Positions 1-8,267 of a stretch of 64,000 nucleotides of DNA are shown piece after piece. The stretch's first letter is position 1; every line of letters starts with the position of its first letter. The notes under the pieces were generated by a model. That model ran no database searches. It was given only the letters and a program-made list of their open reading frames with translations, and was not told the DNA's origin. This DNA is from Wenyingzhuangia sp. 2_MG-2023 (GTDB lineage Bacteria; Bacteroidota; Bacteroidia; Flavobacteriales; Flavobacteriaceae): assembly GCF_030548295.1 (NCBI RefSeq), contig NZ_JAUOSB010000001.1:496001-560000 (forward strand). The letters are read 5' to 3'. Position numbers and translations under genes: made by a program.

Positions 1-1484
1 GTATTAAAAAAGAACGTTTTCCTAGAATTTTTGTTACCCGAAGAATGATCCGTGACGGATCTGAATATTTTGGTCCTTACACCAATGTAAAAACTGCTTA
101 TGCTTTGTTAGATTTAATCAAGGAGCTTTATCAAATTCGTAGTTGTATGTTTGATTTGAGTCCTGAAAACATCAACTCTGGAAAGTTTAAGGTTTGTTTA
201 GATTATCATATTAAAAAATGCAAAGGTCCTTGCGAAGGTTTGCAGTCCGAAAACGCTTACAACGCACAAATTTCTGCCATTAAAAACATTATTAAAGGGA
301 ATTTTAAAGAATCTATAAAAGCTTTTAATAACATGATGCATGAATTTGCTGCCAACATGGAATTTGAAGAAGCTCAAAAAATTAAAGAAAAAATGGATTT
401 GCTTGCTAATTATCAGGCAAAATCTACCATTGTAAATCCTACCATCAACAATGTTGATGTATTTTCTATTTTATCTGACGATGCTGCCGCATATATCAAC
501 TTTTTTAAAATTTCTAACGGATCTATCATTCAATCTCACACCATAGAAATCAAGAAAAAACTAGAAGAAACAGATAAAGAACTATTAGAACTAGCCATTG
601 TGGAATTAAGAGAGAGATTCAATTCTATTAGTCCAGAAATTTTAGTTCCGTTTAAAGTAAATGTGGGTGAACATATAAAAGTGACTGTTCCCAAACAAGG
701 AGATAAATTACGTGTGGTAGAACTTTCTTTACGCAACGCAAAATACTACAGACAAGAACAATTTAAACAAGTACAAATTGTAGATCCAGAGCGACATACC
801 AAACGAATTATGGCTCAAATGAAAAAGGATTTACGCTTGAGTGCCGAGCCTAGACATATAGAGTGTTTTGATAATTCAAACATTCAAGGAACACATCCTG
901 TAGCTGCTTGTGTGGTTTTTAAAGATGGAAAACCTAGCAAAAAAGATTATAGACATTTTAATATTCAAACCGTTGTAGGGCCTGATGATTTTGCTTCTAT
1001 GGAAGAAGCAGTTCACAGACGTTACAAACGTTTACTAGAAGAGGATCAGCCACTACCACAATTGATATTAATTGATGGAGGAAAGGGTCAATTGTCATCA
1101 GCCTTAAAAAGCTTAGATCTTTTAGGATTACGAAACAAAATTGCCATTATTGGTATTGCCAAAAGACTAGAAGAGTTATTTTTTCCAGACGATCCTATTC
1201 CTTTGTATTTAGATAAAAAATCGGAAACGCTTAAAATATTACAACAACTAAGAAACGAAGCGCATAGATTTGGAATTACACATCACAGAAATAGACGTAG
1301 CAACACGGCTTTAAATTCAGAACTAGAAACCATTCCTGGCATAGGGAAACAAAGTGTCGAAAGTTTACTTCAATATTTTAAATCTGTCAAAAGAATAAAA
1401 GAAGCCAATTTAGAACAATTAAGCAGTGTTTTAGGCGTTTCTAGAGCTAAAAAAGTCCAAGCTTATTTCTTGAAAAAAGAGTAA
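1..1484 (+). CDS. uvrC: UvrABC system protein C (partial, 5' end outside window)
   Basis: UvrC makes the two incisions flanking a lesion in nucleotide excision repair. The reading frame is open from base 3, so the N-terminal GIY-YIG nuclease domain is mostly missing and only its last part (FGPYTN) is seen. Next come four cysteines spaced like the Fe-S ligands known in UvrC (about bases 144-233), a UVR motif that binds UvrB (about 327-400), the RNase H-like second nuclease with its acidic and histidine motifs (ECFDNSN, LILIDGGKGQ, NEAHRFGITHH), and a C-terminal helix-hairpin-helix pair containing IPGIGKQ. All expected C-terminal parts are present and intact. The ATG at base 45 is internal and is not the start. 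The patatin gene follows 13 bases downstream and may be co-transcribed. Confidence 0.97.
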   Translation, partial: IKKERFPRIFVTRRMIRDGSEYFGPYTNVKTAYALLDLIKELYQIRSCMFDLSPENINSGKFKVCLDYHIKKCKGPCEGLQSENAYNAQISAIKNIIKGNFKESIKAFNNMMHEFAANMEFEEAQKIKEKMDLLANYQAKSTIVNPTINNVDVFSILSDDAAAYINFFKISNGSIIQSHTIEIKKKLEETDKELLELAIVELRERFNSISPEILVPFKVNVGEHIKVTVPKQGDKLRVVELSLRNAKYYRQEQFKQVQIVDPERHTKRIMAQMKKDLRLSAEPRHIECFDNSNIQGTHPVAACVVFKDGKPSKKDYRHFNIQTVVGPDDFASMEEAVHRRYKRLLEEDQPLPQLILIDGGKGQLSSALKSLDLLGLRNKIAIIGIAKRLEELFFPDDPIPLYLDKKSETLKILQQLRNEAHRFGITHHRNRRSNTALNSELETIPGIGKQSVESLLQYFKSVKRIKEANLEQLSSVLGVSRAKKVQAYFLKKE

Positions 1485-1497
1485 CTTTCGTACTATT

Positions 1498-3744
1498 ATG
1501 TTGAAACACTTTCTAATTCTATTAAGTTTATTTTCCTCATTCGTTTTCAGTCAAAAAAGCGAACAAAAAAACGACTCTATAAAACCCAAAATAGGATTGG
1601 TATTAAGTGGTGGAGCAGCCAAAGGCTTTGCACATATTGGTGTTTTAAAAGCTATTGAAGAAGCTGGTTTAGAACTGGATTATATTGCTGGTACTAGTAT
1701 GGGAGCTGCTGTGGCAGCTTTATACGCAACAGGATATTCCGCTAAACAAATAGACTCTATTATTATGTCTATTGATTTTACCAAAATGCTTACTGATGAC
1801 ATTGACAGAAAATACAATTCCTTTTTTGATAAAAAAAATAATGAAAAATACATTCTAAAACTACCTATCAAAAATTTTAAAATTGGTTTGCCTATTGCAC
1901 TTTCTAAAGGACAAAGCACTTACAATAAATTAAGTGAACTGTACCATCCTGTAGATCATATCACCGATTTTTCAAAACTGCCTATTCCTTTCTTTTGTAT
2001 TGCCACCAATATAGAAACAGGAAAACAAGTAGAAATAAACTCTGGTTCTCTTGCTTTAGCTGTTAGATCTAGTGCCTCTTTACCCACACTTTTGGCTCCA
2101 AGTGTTATAGACTCTGTAACTGTTATAGATGGTGGAATTTCTAACAACTTTCCCATCAAAGAAATGCGAGACAAAGGCATAGATTATGTTATTGGAATAG
2201 ATGTACAAGGAAGTTTGAAAAAACAAAGAAATCTTGATTCCGCCGTAAAAGTTATCGATCAAATTGTAAACTTTCAACTGTATGGTAAAGATTCTACAAG
2301 TTTAAAACAAGATGTTGATTTGTATCTCCATCCAGATGTTAGAGAATTTAGCATCATTGATTTTGATAAAAAAAGACAAATTATAGATGCTGGTTACGAA
2401 AAAGCAAAATCGTACATTCCTCAATTGAAAAAATTAGCACAAGAACAACCTCTACAAAAAGAAAAGAAAAAATTAATTTTAGACACCAAAAAACATATTG
2501 TAAACAGCTACGAAATTACAGGAGCTAAAAACTATACCAGACGTTATATTAGAGGTAAATTAAACTTTAAAAAAGGGCAAAAAATATCTCTCCAAGAGTT
2601 CAATAAGAACATCAATTACGCAACAACAACAAACAATTTTAGTAGTATTTTTTATTCTTTTCTAGAAAAAGATTCTGTTGTAGATTTAAAAATTCAGCTT
2701 ACCGAAAATCCTGAATATAAATTTTTGAAATTAGGAGCTCATTACGATCCGCTCTACAAATTAGCTGGTCTCGTAAATTACACTCACAAACACCTTTTGA
2801 TTCAAAACGACATGATTTCCATTGATCTAGCTTATGGTGACAATGTAAGATATGACATCAACTATTTTATAGACAATGGAAACTTTTTAAGTTATGGACT
2901 CCATTCTAGATTCAATCAATTTGAAACTGTTGTAAACAGCAACAATATTACTAATAGATATGGATTTGACTTTAGTGATGTGAATCAAATCAATTTTGAA
3001 TACGAAGATTTTACCAATTACATCTATACGCAAGCCAATTACCTAAACAAATATGCCATTTCAATAGGAATGGAACACAAACACATACGCTCTTTCACCA
3101 ATAATTTTTCTTCTACCGAAGATGATGTTAGAGCTTTTTTTGACGATAGTCATTACCTAACTATTCTTGGAAAACTTGAAGCAGATACTTATGATAAAAA
3201 AAGTTTTCCCAACAAAGGAGTCTTGGTAAATGCCACTTGGAGATCTTTTTTAACGTCTACAGACTTTGGTAAAAATTTTACACCTTTCTCACAAGTAAGA
3301 CTTACTATGGAAGGTATTTGGACTTTATCAAATAGGTTATCCTTTTTTGGACAAGGGGATGGTGCTCTTAGTTTTACAGAAGGTACTTTGCCTAATTTTA
3401 ACTATGCTTTAGGAGGTTATGGTAAGAGTTTTATCAACAACTTTATTCCTTTTTATGGCTACAAATTTTCTGAGCTAGAAGGAAATTCCTTTCTAAAAAC
3501 TTTGGGAACTTTACGATATCGCTATTACAAAAAAAACTACATCAACTTTACAACCAACTATGCCATTGTTTCCAACAACATTCTTGATTTGATGAGAACT
3601 GAATCCTTTTTTAAGAATGCAAAAACAGGATACGCTATTGGATTGGGGAGCGACACTATTTTAGGACCGTTTGAAATAAATTATGCTTGGTCTCCAGAAA
3701 ACCGATACAAAACCGTATATATTAGTGCTGGTTTTTGGTTTTAA
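1498..3744 (+). CDS. Patatin-like phospholipase fused to an Omp85-type beta-barrel
   Basis: This 748-residue protein has a signal peptide (about 1-18, ending VFSQ), a patatin domain and a C-terminal outer-membrane barrel. The patatin part shows the oxyanion glycine motif SGGAAKG (about 37-43), the nucleophile motif GTSMG with Ser67, and the catalytic Asp211 in DGG. A POTRA-like segment follows (about 340-420), then aromatic-rich strands of a D15/Omp85 barrel ending in VYISAGFWF, a typical terminal strand with a final Phe. The family resembles type Vd autotransporters such as PlpD, in which the barrel exports or anchors the lipase. Whether the lipase is surface-exposed or periplasmic here is inference. 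It lies directly behind uvrC, with no terminator between them. Confidence 0.9.
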   Translation: MLKHFLILLSLFSSFVFSQKSEQKNDSIKPKIGLVLSGGAAKGFAHIGVLKAIEEAGLELDYIAGTSMGAAVAALYATGYSAKQIDSIIMSIDFTKMLTDDIDRKYNSFFDKKNNEKYILKLPIKNFKIGLPIALSKGQSTYNKLSELYHPVDHITDFSKLPIPFFCIATNIETGKQVEINSGSLALAVRSSASLPTLLAPSVIDSVTVIDGGISNNFPIKEMRDKGIDYVIGIDVQGSLKKQRNLDSAVKVIDQIVNFQLYGKDSTSLKQDVDLYLHPDVREFSIIDFDKKRQIIDAGYEKAKSYIPQLKKLAQEQPLQKEKKKLILDTKKHIVNSYEITGAKNYTRRYIRGKLNFKKGQKISLQEFNKNINYATTTNNFSSIFYSFLEKDSVVDLKIQLTENPEYKFLKLGAHYDPLYKLAGLVNYTHKHLLIQNDMISIDLAYGDNVRYDINYFIDNGNFLSYGLHSRFNQFETVVNSNNITNRYGFDFSDVNQINFEYEDFTNYIYTQANYLNKYAISIGMEHKHIRSFTNNFSSTEDDVRAFFDDSHYLTILGKLEADTYDKKSFPNKGVLVNATWRSFLTSTDFGKNFTPFSQVRLTMEGIWTLSNRLSFFGQGDGALSFTEGTLPNFNYALGGYGKSFINNFIPFYGYKFSELEGNSFLKTLGTLRYRYYKKNYINFTTNYAIVSNNILDLMRTESFFKNAKTGYAIGLGSDTILGPFEINYAWSPENRYKTVYISAGFWF

Positions 3745-3759
3745 ACATACAAAGGAATT

Positions 3760-4497
3760 ATGAATCTTATCGAATTTAACAAAAGAACACATTTTTCACT
3801 ATTCTTAATTCTTCTCTGGACTCCTTTTCTCTTTTTTGATTCCGTATATTTTGACCAACAATTTTTTGATGGAAAAACAATCACCACGATTATTGTTCTT
3901 TGTATAGCTGCCTTTTTACTTTGGACAGCTCCTTTGAGACTGAAAATTCTTATGTTTATAATGATTCCTCTTTCTTGGTTTGGAGAATATCTTTTTAGCG
4001 ATTTGTTTGACATGTACGACTATAGAGACGGAACAATTCCTTTCTATGTTCCTTTTGGACACGCTGGTGTATATACCTTAGGATGGCTTTTAACTCAAAA
4101 ATATGTAACTCCAAAAAACACTGAAAACGTAAAAAAAATAGTGGGTTGGTTTTATATAATAGCATTCCCTTTTGTGATTTTCATTCTAAAAGACACTTTA
4201 AGTTTACTTCTCGGAGTCTTATTTTTCTTTGCCTTAAAACGAAAAAATTTCTTGCCCTTTTATCTTGTTATGGGTCTACTAGTCCTTTATTTAGAACTGA
4301 TAGGAACCTATTTAGAAGTATGGAAATGGCATTCAGACCAAGGTATATTTCACACCGTTAATCCACCACTTGGAGCCATTTTCTTATATGTTGGTGGTGA
4401 CTTAACCTTGAACAAATTAACAAGGTTTTTATTGAAAAAAAGAAGGAAGATTGCTCAGAATTACAAACATAAAAAAAGCTTTACCAGTGTGAACTGA
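3760..4497 (+). CDS. Polytopic membrane protein of unknown function
   Basis: A 245-residue protein I do not recognise. It is highly hydrophobic, with about seven predicted membrane segments starting near residue 13. It has a conserved-looking loop, FSDLFDMYDYRDG (about 83-95), and a basic C-terminal tail (LLKKRRKIAQ). It begins 15 bases after the patatin-Omp85 gene and could be the last gene of that transcription unit. Its final codons (SFTSVN) lie inside the stem of the terminator that serves the convergent rng gene, so the C-terminus is partly constrained by an RNA structure of the neighbour. No catalytic motif is visible, and no function is assigned. Confidence 0.75.
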   Translation: MNLIEFNKRTHFSLFLILLWTPFLFFDSVYFDQQFFDGKTITTIIVLCIAAFLLWTAPLRLKILMFIMIPLSWFGEYLFSDLFDMYDYRDGTIPFYVPFGHAGVYTLGWLLTQKYVTPKNTENVKKIVGWFYIIAFPFVIFILKDTLSLLLGVLFFFALKRKNFLPFYLVMGLLVLYLELIGTYLEVWKWHSDQGIFHTVNPPLGAIFLYVGGDLTLNKLTRFLLKKRRKIAQNYKHKKSFTSVN

Positions 4498-4505
4498 TAA
4501 AGCTT
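4471..4505 (-). terminator. Rho-independent terminator of rng
   Basis: On the minus strand a 13-bp stem with one mismatch (arms 4493-4505 and 4476-4488, four-base loop) is followed by a run of seven T. It lies just past the rng stop. Its distal arm overlaps the last codons of the convergent membrane-protein gene. Confidence 0.75.
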
Positions 4506-4518
4506 AATTGATATGATT

Positions 4519-6051
4519 TTACTTTTTAAAAGAAAACTTATATTGTAGATACATATAAGCATCTCTAGGTATTATTTTTATCCATTTTTTGTGTTCCGCA
4601 AACCATTTTCTCTGTTGAGAATATAGTTTTCTGTTTAAGTAAGCAGCCACAAAAGGATGTACATGTAAAAAGATTTTTTCTTGACGCTTATTGTCATTAG
4701 ATAAGATTTTTCTTAGTTCAAAATCAATCTTACTAATCAGCACGATAGGTGCTTCTACCTCTCCACTTTGATTTGGATTGGGTTCTCTCGTTTTTATATT
4801 CGTTTCCGGACGGACACGTTGACGAGTAATTTGCACTAAACCAAACTTACTTGGAGGTAAAATTTTGTGTTTGGTTCTGTCTGTTGCCATTTCATTTTTA
4901 AGGTGTTCGTAAAGTTGTTGTCTGTTTTCATTGCTATTCATGTCAATAAAATCAATCACAATAATACCACCCATATCTCTTAATCGCAACTGACGTGCAA
5001 TCTCAGTTGCTGCTATTAGATTCACTTCAAGCGCTGTGTCTTGTTGTGTATTGGCTTTGTTAGATCTATTTCCACTATTTACATCAATTACGTGTAACGC
5101 TTCTGTGTGTTCTATCACCAAATATGCCCCTTTACTCATGGAGACTGTTTCTCCAAAAGAAGCTTTTATTTGTCTTTCGATACCGTATTTTTCAAATATA
5201 GGAATATTCCCATCGTAGTCTTTTACAATTCCAACTTTCTCAGGATCAATTTCTTCAATATAATCTCTGATTTCATTAGCCAATTGATCATCATCAACAA
5301 CTATATTCGTAAAAGAATCATTTAAAACATCTCTTAGTATAGAAGATGCTCTATTCAACTCACTCAAAACTTTTGTAGGTGTATTTGTATTTGGAATACG
5401 TTCACACATTTCTACCCAGCGTTGTAGTGAATTTTGTAAATCTTTGTCTAATTCTGCAACTTTTTTGTCTTTTGCTACTGTGCGCAGAATTAGCCCAAAC
5501 CCTTTCGGTTTGATACTTTTTGCCAATTTCTTAAGTCTTTCTTTTTCCTTAGGATCTTCAATCTTTTGGGAAACAGAAACTCTGTTTGAAAAGGGCACTA
5601 ATACTAGATATCTCCCAGCTATGGACAACTCAGAACTAATTCGTGGTCCTTTGGTTGATATCGGTTCTTTTACAATTTGAACGAGAATATTTTGCTTTGG
5701 TTTTAACACCTTGTCAATTGTACCTCCTTTGTCAATATCTTTTTCAAATTGAAACTTGTTAAGCGTAAAATCTTTATAATTACCTGTACTTACTTTCTTT
5801 AAAAAACTGTTTAGAGATTGAACTTGAGCTCCCAAATCATGGTAATGTAAAAAACCATCTTTGGCATAACCAACATCAACAAAAGAGGCGTTTAAACCTT
5901 TTAATACTTTTCCTGCTTTGGCTAAAAATATATCACCTACTGATATTTTATTATCATTAGATTCATTATTTAACTCAATTAATCTACCATCTCTAAGCAA
6001 TGCAAAATCAATATCAGAAGAATTTGAACGAATAATTAATTCTAATTTCAT
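4519..6051 (-). CDS. rng: Ribonuclease E/G family endoribonuclease
   Basis: RNase G/E cleaves single-stranded AU-rich RNA and takes part in rRNA maturation and mRNA decay. This 510-residue protein has the RNase G size and lacks the long RNase E scaffold tail. The N-terminal S1 domain (about 38-125) contains VGDIFLAKAG and NASFVDVG. The catalytic core shows the two metal-binding aspartate motifs, VIDVNSG (about 325) and VIDFIDM (about 368). The end, YLQYKFSFKK, is complete. A weak promoter-like TATTTTTA lies on the minus strand at 6088-6095. The gene follows the COX24-like and hup genes on the same strand, but a terminator at 6168-6200 suggests it is at least partly transcribed from its own promoter. 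Confidence 0.95.
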   Translation of the reverse strand: MKLELIIRSNSSDIDFALLRDGRLIELNNESNDNKISVGDIFLAKAGKVLKGLNASFVDVGYAKDGFLHYHDLGAQVQSLNSFLKKVSTGNYKDFTLNKFQFEKDIDKGGTIDKVLKPKQNILVQIVKEPISTKGPRISSELSIAGRYLVLVPFSNRVSVSQKIEDPKEKERLKKLAKSIKPKGFGLILRTVAKDKKVAELDKDLQNSLQRWVEMCERIPNTNTPTKVLSELNRASSILRDVLNDSFTNIVVDDDQLANEIRDYIEEIDPEKVGIVKDYDGNIPIFEKYGIERQIKASFGETVSMSKGAYLVIEHTEALHVIDVNSGNRSNKANTQQDTALEVNLIAATEIARQLRLRDMGGIIVIDFIDMNSNENRQQLYEHLKNEMATDRTKHKILPPSKFGLVQITRQRVRPETNIKTREPNPNQSGEVEAPIVLISKIDFELRKILSNDNKRQEKIFLHVHPFVAAYLNRKLYSQQRKWFAEHKKWIKIIPRDAYMYLQYKFSFKK

Positions 6052-6167
6052 CCTGATTTGTTTTAAATGCTACTTGTGTAACACGATTAAAAATAAGTGT
6101 ATTGATAATTAAGACGCGAGTCTTAATGTCAATGAACGTGTTATGGTTTTACAAAACCATAAAAAAC

Positions 6168-6200
6168 AAGAAAAAGTAAGTTTAAAACTTACTTTTTCTT
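6168..6200 (-). terminator. Terminator overlapping the 3' end of the COX24-like gene
   Basis: The minus strand forms a long stem (arms 6187-6200 and 6168-6181, short A-rich loop) followed by GTTTTTTATGG. The stop codon and last three Lys/His codons of the 29-residue gene lie within the proximal arm. Confidence 0.7.
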
Positions 6201-6278
6201 ATGTCTGTTAGCTCTTGATCTTTTTTTACGTTTGTGAGTAGAGATCTTAGCTCTTTTTCTTTTTTTACCGCTTGGCAT
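6189..6278 (-). CDS. Small basic AURKAIP1/COX24-domain protein, probably ribosomal
   Basis: A 29-residue protein that starts MPSGKKRKRAKISTHKRKKR and ends RANRHKKK. It is almost entirely Lys, Arg, His and small residues. The composition and the MPSGKKRKR start match the AURKAIP1/COX24 (mS38-like) short proteins seen throughout Bacteroidota, which are thought to bind the small ribosomal subunit; that assignment is from family knowledge. It sits 72 bases downstream of hup and upstream of rng, a recurring flavobacterial order. The terminator for this unit overlaps its last codons. At this size it is easily missed by gene callers. Confidence 0.88.
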   Translation of the reverse strand: MPSGKKRKRAKISTHKRKKRSRANRHKKK

Positions 6279-6350
6279 AATTTATAATTTTAAAGTCTCT
6301 ACTTTTAATAGATAGAGATAGTTAATAATCTATTTATTTTCTTGTCTTTT

Positions 6351-6641
6351 TTACTTTACTTCTACCTTAGCTTTAACACCTTCAGTAAATGTTTTAGCAG
6401 GTTTAAATGCTGGTATATTATGAGCAGGAATTTTGATAGTGGTGTTTTTAGAAATGTTTCTTCCTGTTTTTTCAGCTCTAGTTTTAATTACAAAACTTCC
6501 AAAACCTCTTAAGTAAACATTGTCACCTTTTTCCAAAGCACTTTTCACTTCATCCATAAACGCCTCAACAGTTGCCAAAACATCAGCTTTTTCAATTCCT
6601 GATTTATCTGCAATGGTTGTAACTAAATCTGCTTTCGTCAT
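6351..6641 (-). CDS. hup: HU-family DNA-binding protein
   Basis: A 96-residue nucleoid protein that bends DNA as a dimer. It begins MTKADLVTTIADKSGIEKAD, followed by helix 2 (VEAFMDEVKSALEKG), the conserved LRGFGSFVIKTRAEKTGRN, and the DNA-binding arm ending HNIPAFKPAKTF, with an acidic and basic C-terminal extension (EGVKAKVEVK). The length is typical. Its promoter lies at 6687-6694 on the minus strand and is back to back with the mutY promoter at 6749-6756. The COX24-like gene follows and is probably in the same transcript. Confidence 0.96.
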   Translation of the reverse strand: MTKADLVTTIADKSGIEKADVLATVEAFMDEVKSALEKGDNVYLRGFGSFVIKTRAEKTGRNISKNTTIKIPAHNIPAFKPAKTFTEGVKAKVEVK

Positions 6642-6686
6642 TTCTTATTAAATTTTATGTTATTTCTAGAAAAAAATTGAGGATGC

Positions 6687-6694
6687 AAATATAT
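6687..6694 (-). promoter_or_regulatory. -7 promoter box for hup
   Basis: TATATTTG on the minus strand matches the Bacteroidota -7 consensus TAnnTTTG exactly. It lies 45 bases upstream of the hup start. No clear TTG -33 box is seen. Confidence 0.7.
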
Positions 6695-6748
6695 GATAAT
6701 TAATTAATACTAAAAACATTACCCATCAAATTTTAACAGAACTTTCTG

Positions 6749-6756
6749 TAAGTTTG
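6749..6756 (+). promoter_or_regulatory. -7 promoter box for mutY
   Basis: TAAGTTTG matches TAnnTTTG and lies 19 bases before the mutY ATG, predicting a leader of about 10-13 bases. The -33 region is weak. Confidence 0.65.
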
Positions 6757-6775
6757 CATTCCTAGATACAAATAT

Positions 6776-7816
6776 ATGGAATTTAATAACATACTGGAAA
6801 CGTGGTATTTAAACAACAAAAGAGATTTACCTTGGCGAAAATCGTCAAACCCATACTTTATTTGGATTTCAGAAATCATCTTACAGCAAACTAGAATTCA
6901 GCAGGGATTAACCTATTATAACACATTTATTAGCCACTATCCAACCGTGCAAGATCTTGCCAATGCGCACGAAGATCAAGTGTTAAAAGACTGGCAAGGA
7001 CTCGGCTATTACTCAAGAGCCAGAAACCTCCATTTTTCTGCAAAATACATTTGTGAAGAATTAAACGGTCAATTCCCTAAAACCTACAAGGAGTTATTAA
7101 AACTAAAAGGAGTAGGTGATTATACTGCTTCTGCAATCGCTTCTATTTGTTATAACGAAAAAGCTGCTGTGGTAGACGGAAATGTATACCGAGTTTTGTC
7201 TCGTTACTTTAATATTGACATTCCAATAAACTCTTCTAAAGGAATCAAATATTTTAAGGAATTGGCTCAAGAACTCATCCAAAATGCAAATCCTAGGGAA
7301 TACAATCAAGCGCTTATGGATTTTGGATCTATGGTTTGCAAACCTCAAAATCCGTTGTGCGAAGTTTGTCCTTTACAAAATAGATGTTTGGCAAAATCAA
7401 AAAACACAATTGATGTATTACCCGTTAAAGAGAAAAAAATCACTGTCAAAAAAAGATATTTTAATTTTATTGTTTTAGATGATGGTCAACACACTATTTT
7501 AGAAAAAAGAACCACTAACGGAATTTGGAAAAACTTGTATCAATTTCCGTTGATAGAATCTTCAGAAATTATTGATGAAAAAACTTTAACTAAAGATGAT
7601 TTCTTTAACAATTATCAAAAACCTGAAGATCATTTAACACTTTTTAATCCAGAATCTTGGGTACACAAGTTGAGTCATCAACATTTATATACTAAATTTT
7701 GGATTTTAAAAACTGATAAAATAACATCCAAGTCTTTAATACAGTGGAAAAACATAGAAAAATATGCCATTTCAAAACTGATACACAAATTCTTAGAGAT
7801 GTACCAAACCAAATAA
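6776..7816 (+). CDS. mutY: A/G-specific adenine glycosylase
   Basis: MutY removes adenine mispaired with 8-oxoguanine or guanine. The 346-residue protein has the HhH-GPD fold with the catalytic Glu33 in EIILQQTR, the helix-hairpin-helix LKGVGDYTASAIAS, and the catalytic Asp134 in VVDGNVYRVLSR. The [4Fe-4S] ligands are Cys188, Cys195, Cys198 and Cys204 (C-x6-C-x2-C-x5-C). From about residue 225 a NUDIX-like domain follows, which in this family reads the oxidised guanine. The final HKFLEMYQTK is complete. The gene starts the conserved flavobacterial run mutY-ssb-gldE-gldD. It needs an Fe-S cluster, presumably supplied by the Suf system encoded later in the window. Confidence 0.97.
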   Translation: MEFNNILETWYLNNKRDLPWRKSSNPYFIWISEIILQQTRIQQGLTYYNTFISHYPTVQDLANAHEDQVLKDWQGLGYYSRARNLHFSAKYICEELNGQFPKTYKELLKLKGVGDYTASAIASICYNEKAAVVDGNVYRVLSRYFNIDIPINSSKGIKYFKELAQELIQNANPREYNQALMDFGSMVCKPQNPLCEVCPLQNRCLAKSKNTIDVLPVKEKKITVKKRYFNFIVLDDGQHTILEKRTTNGIWKNLYQFPLIESSEIIDEKTLTKDDFFNNYQKPEDHLTLFNPESWVHKLSHQHLYTKFWILKTDKITSKSLIQWKNIEKYAISKLIHKFLEMYQTK

Positions 7817-7824
7817 TTTTTCGT

Positions 7825-7832
7825 TATTTTTG
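7825..7832 (+). promoter_or_regulatory. -7 promoter box for ssb-gldE-gldD
   Basis: TATTTTTG matches TAnnTTTG, 22 bases before the ssb ATG and just after the mutY stop, so ssb-gldE-gldD can be transcribed separately from mutY. No clear -33 TTG is visible. Confidence 0.6.
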
Positions 7833-7854
7833 AACTTTCATAAACTATGTATTC

Positions 7855-8256
7855 ATGACTAGTACTTTAAACAAAGTAATGCTTATAGGTCATTTAGGAG
7901 ACAACGTTAAAATTCATTATTTTGACGATGGTTCTGCTGTAGCCAGATTTCCGCTTGCTACTAACGAAACTTACACGAATAAAAGTACTGGAGAAAAAAC
8001 CACAACCACAGAATGGCACAACATTGTTGTAAGAAACAAACTTGCAGAAATCTGTGAGCAATATTTAAACAAAGGAGATAAAGTATATTGCGAAGGCAAA
8101 ATAAAAACTCGTGAATGGGAACAAGAAGGTGTAAAAAAATACACTACCGAAATTCACATTCAAGAAATGAATTTTTTATCTCCAAAGAGCGAAAACAAAG
8201 ATTCTAAGCTAGAAAAACCTAGTTCAGAAGGAATTATTGATGATTTACCCTTTTAA
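7855..8256 (+). CDS. ssb: Single-stranded DNA-binding protein
   Basis: A 133-residue SSB that coats single-stranded DNA in replication and repair. The OB fold starts LNKVMLIGHLGDNVKIHYFD, with TEWHNIVVRNKLAEICEQYL and KVYCEGKIKTREW following (about residues 5-105). A short disordered linker leads to the acidic tip DDLPF, the conserved C-terminal motif that recruits partner proteins. It is slightly shorter than the E. coli protein, as usual in Bacteroidota. It lies between mutY and gldE; the TTG start of gldE is 11 bases downstream, so the two are probably co-translated from one mRNA. Confidence 0.97.
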   Translation: MTSTLNKVMLIGHLGDNVKIHYFDDGSAVARFPLATNETYTNKSTGEKTTTTEWHNIVVRNKLAEICEQYLNKGDKVYCEGKIKTREWEQEGVKKYTTEIHIQEMNFLSPKSENKDSKLEKPSSEGIIDDLPF

Positions 8257-8267
8257 TCCACAAAACA

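Noticed and set aside
6108-6127. Eight-bp hairpin with GCGA loop between the COX24-like gene and rng
   Set aside because: The GNRA-type loop would be on the plus strand, which is not expected to be transcribed here; no function could be supported.
6141-6162. Inverted repeat TTATGGTTTT / AAAACCATAA upstream of rng
   Set aside because: The stem has no T run on either strand at the right side, so it was not listed as a terminator; it may be part of the neighbouring terminator region.
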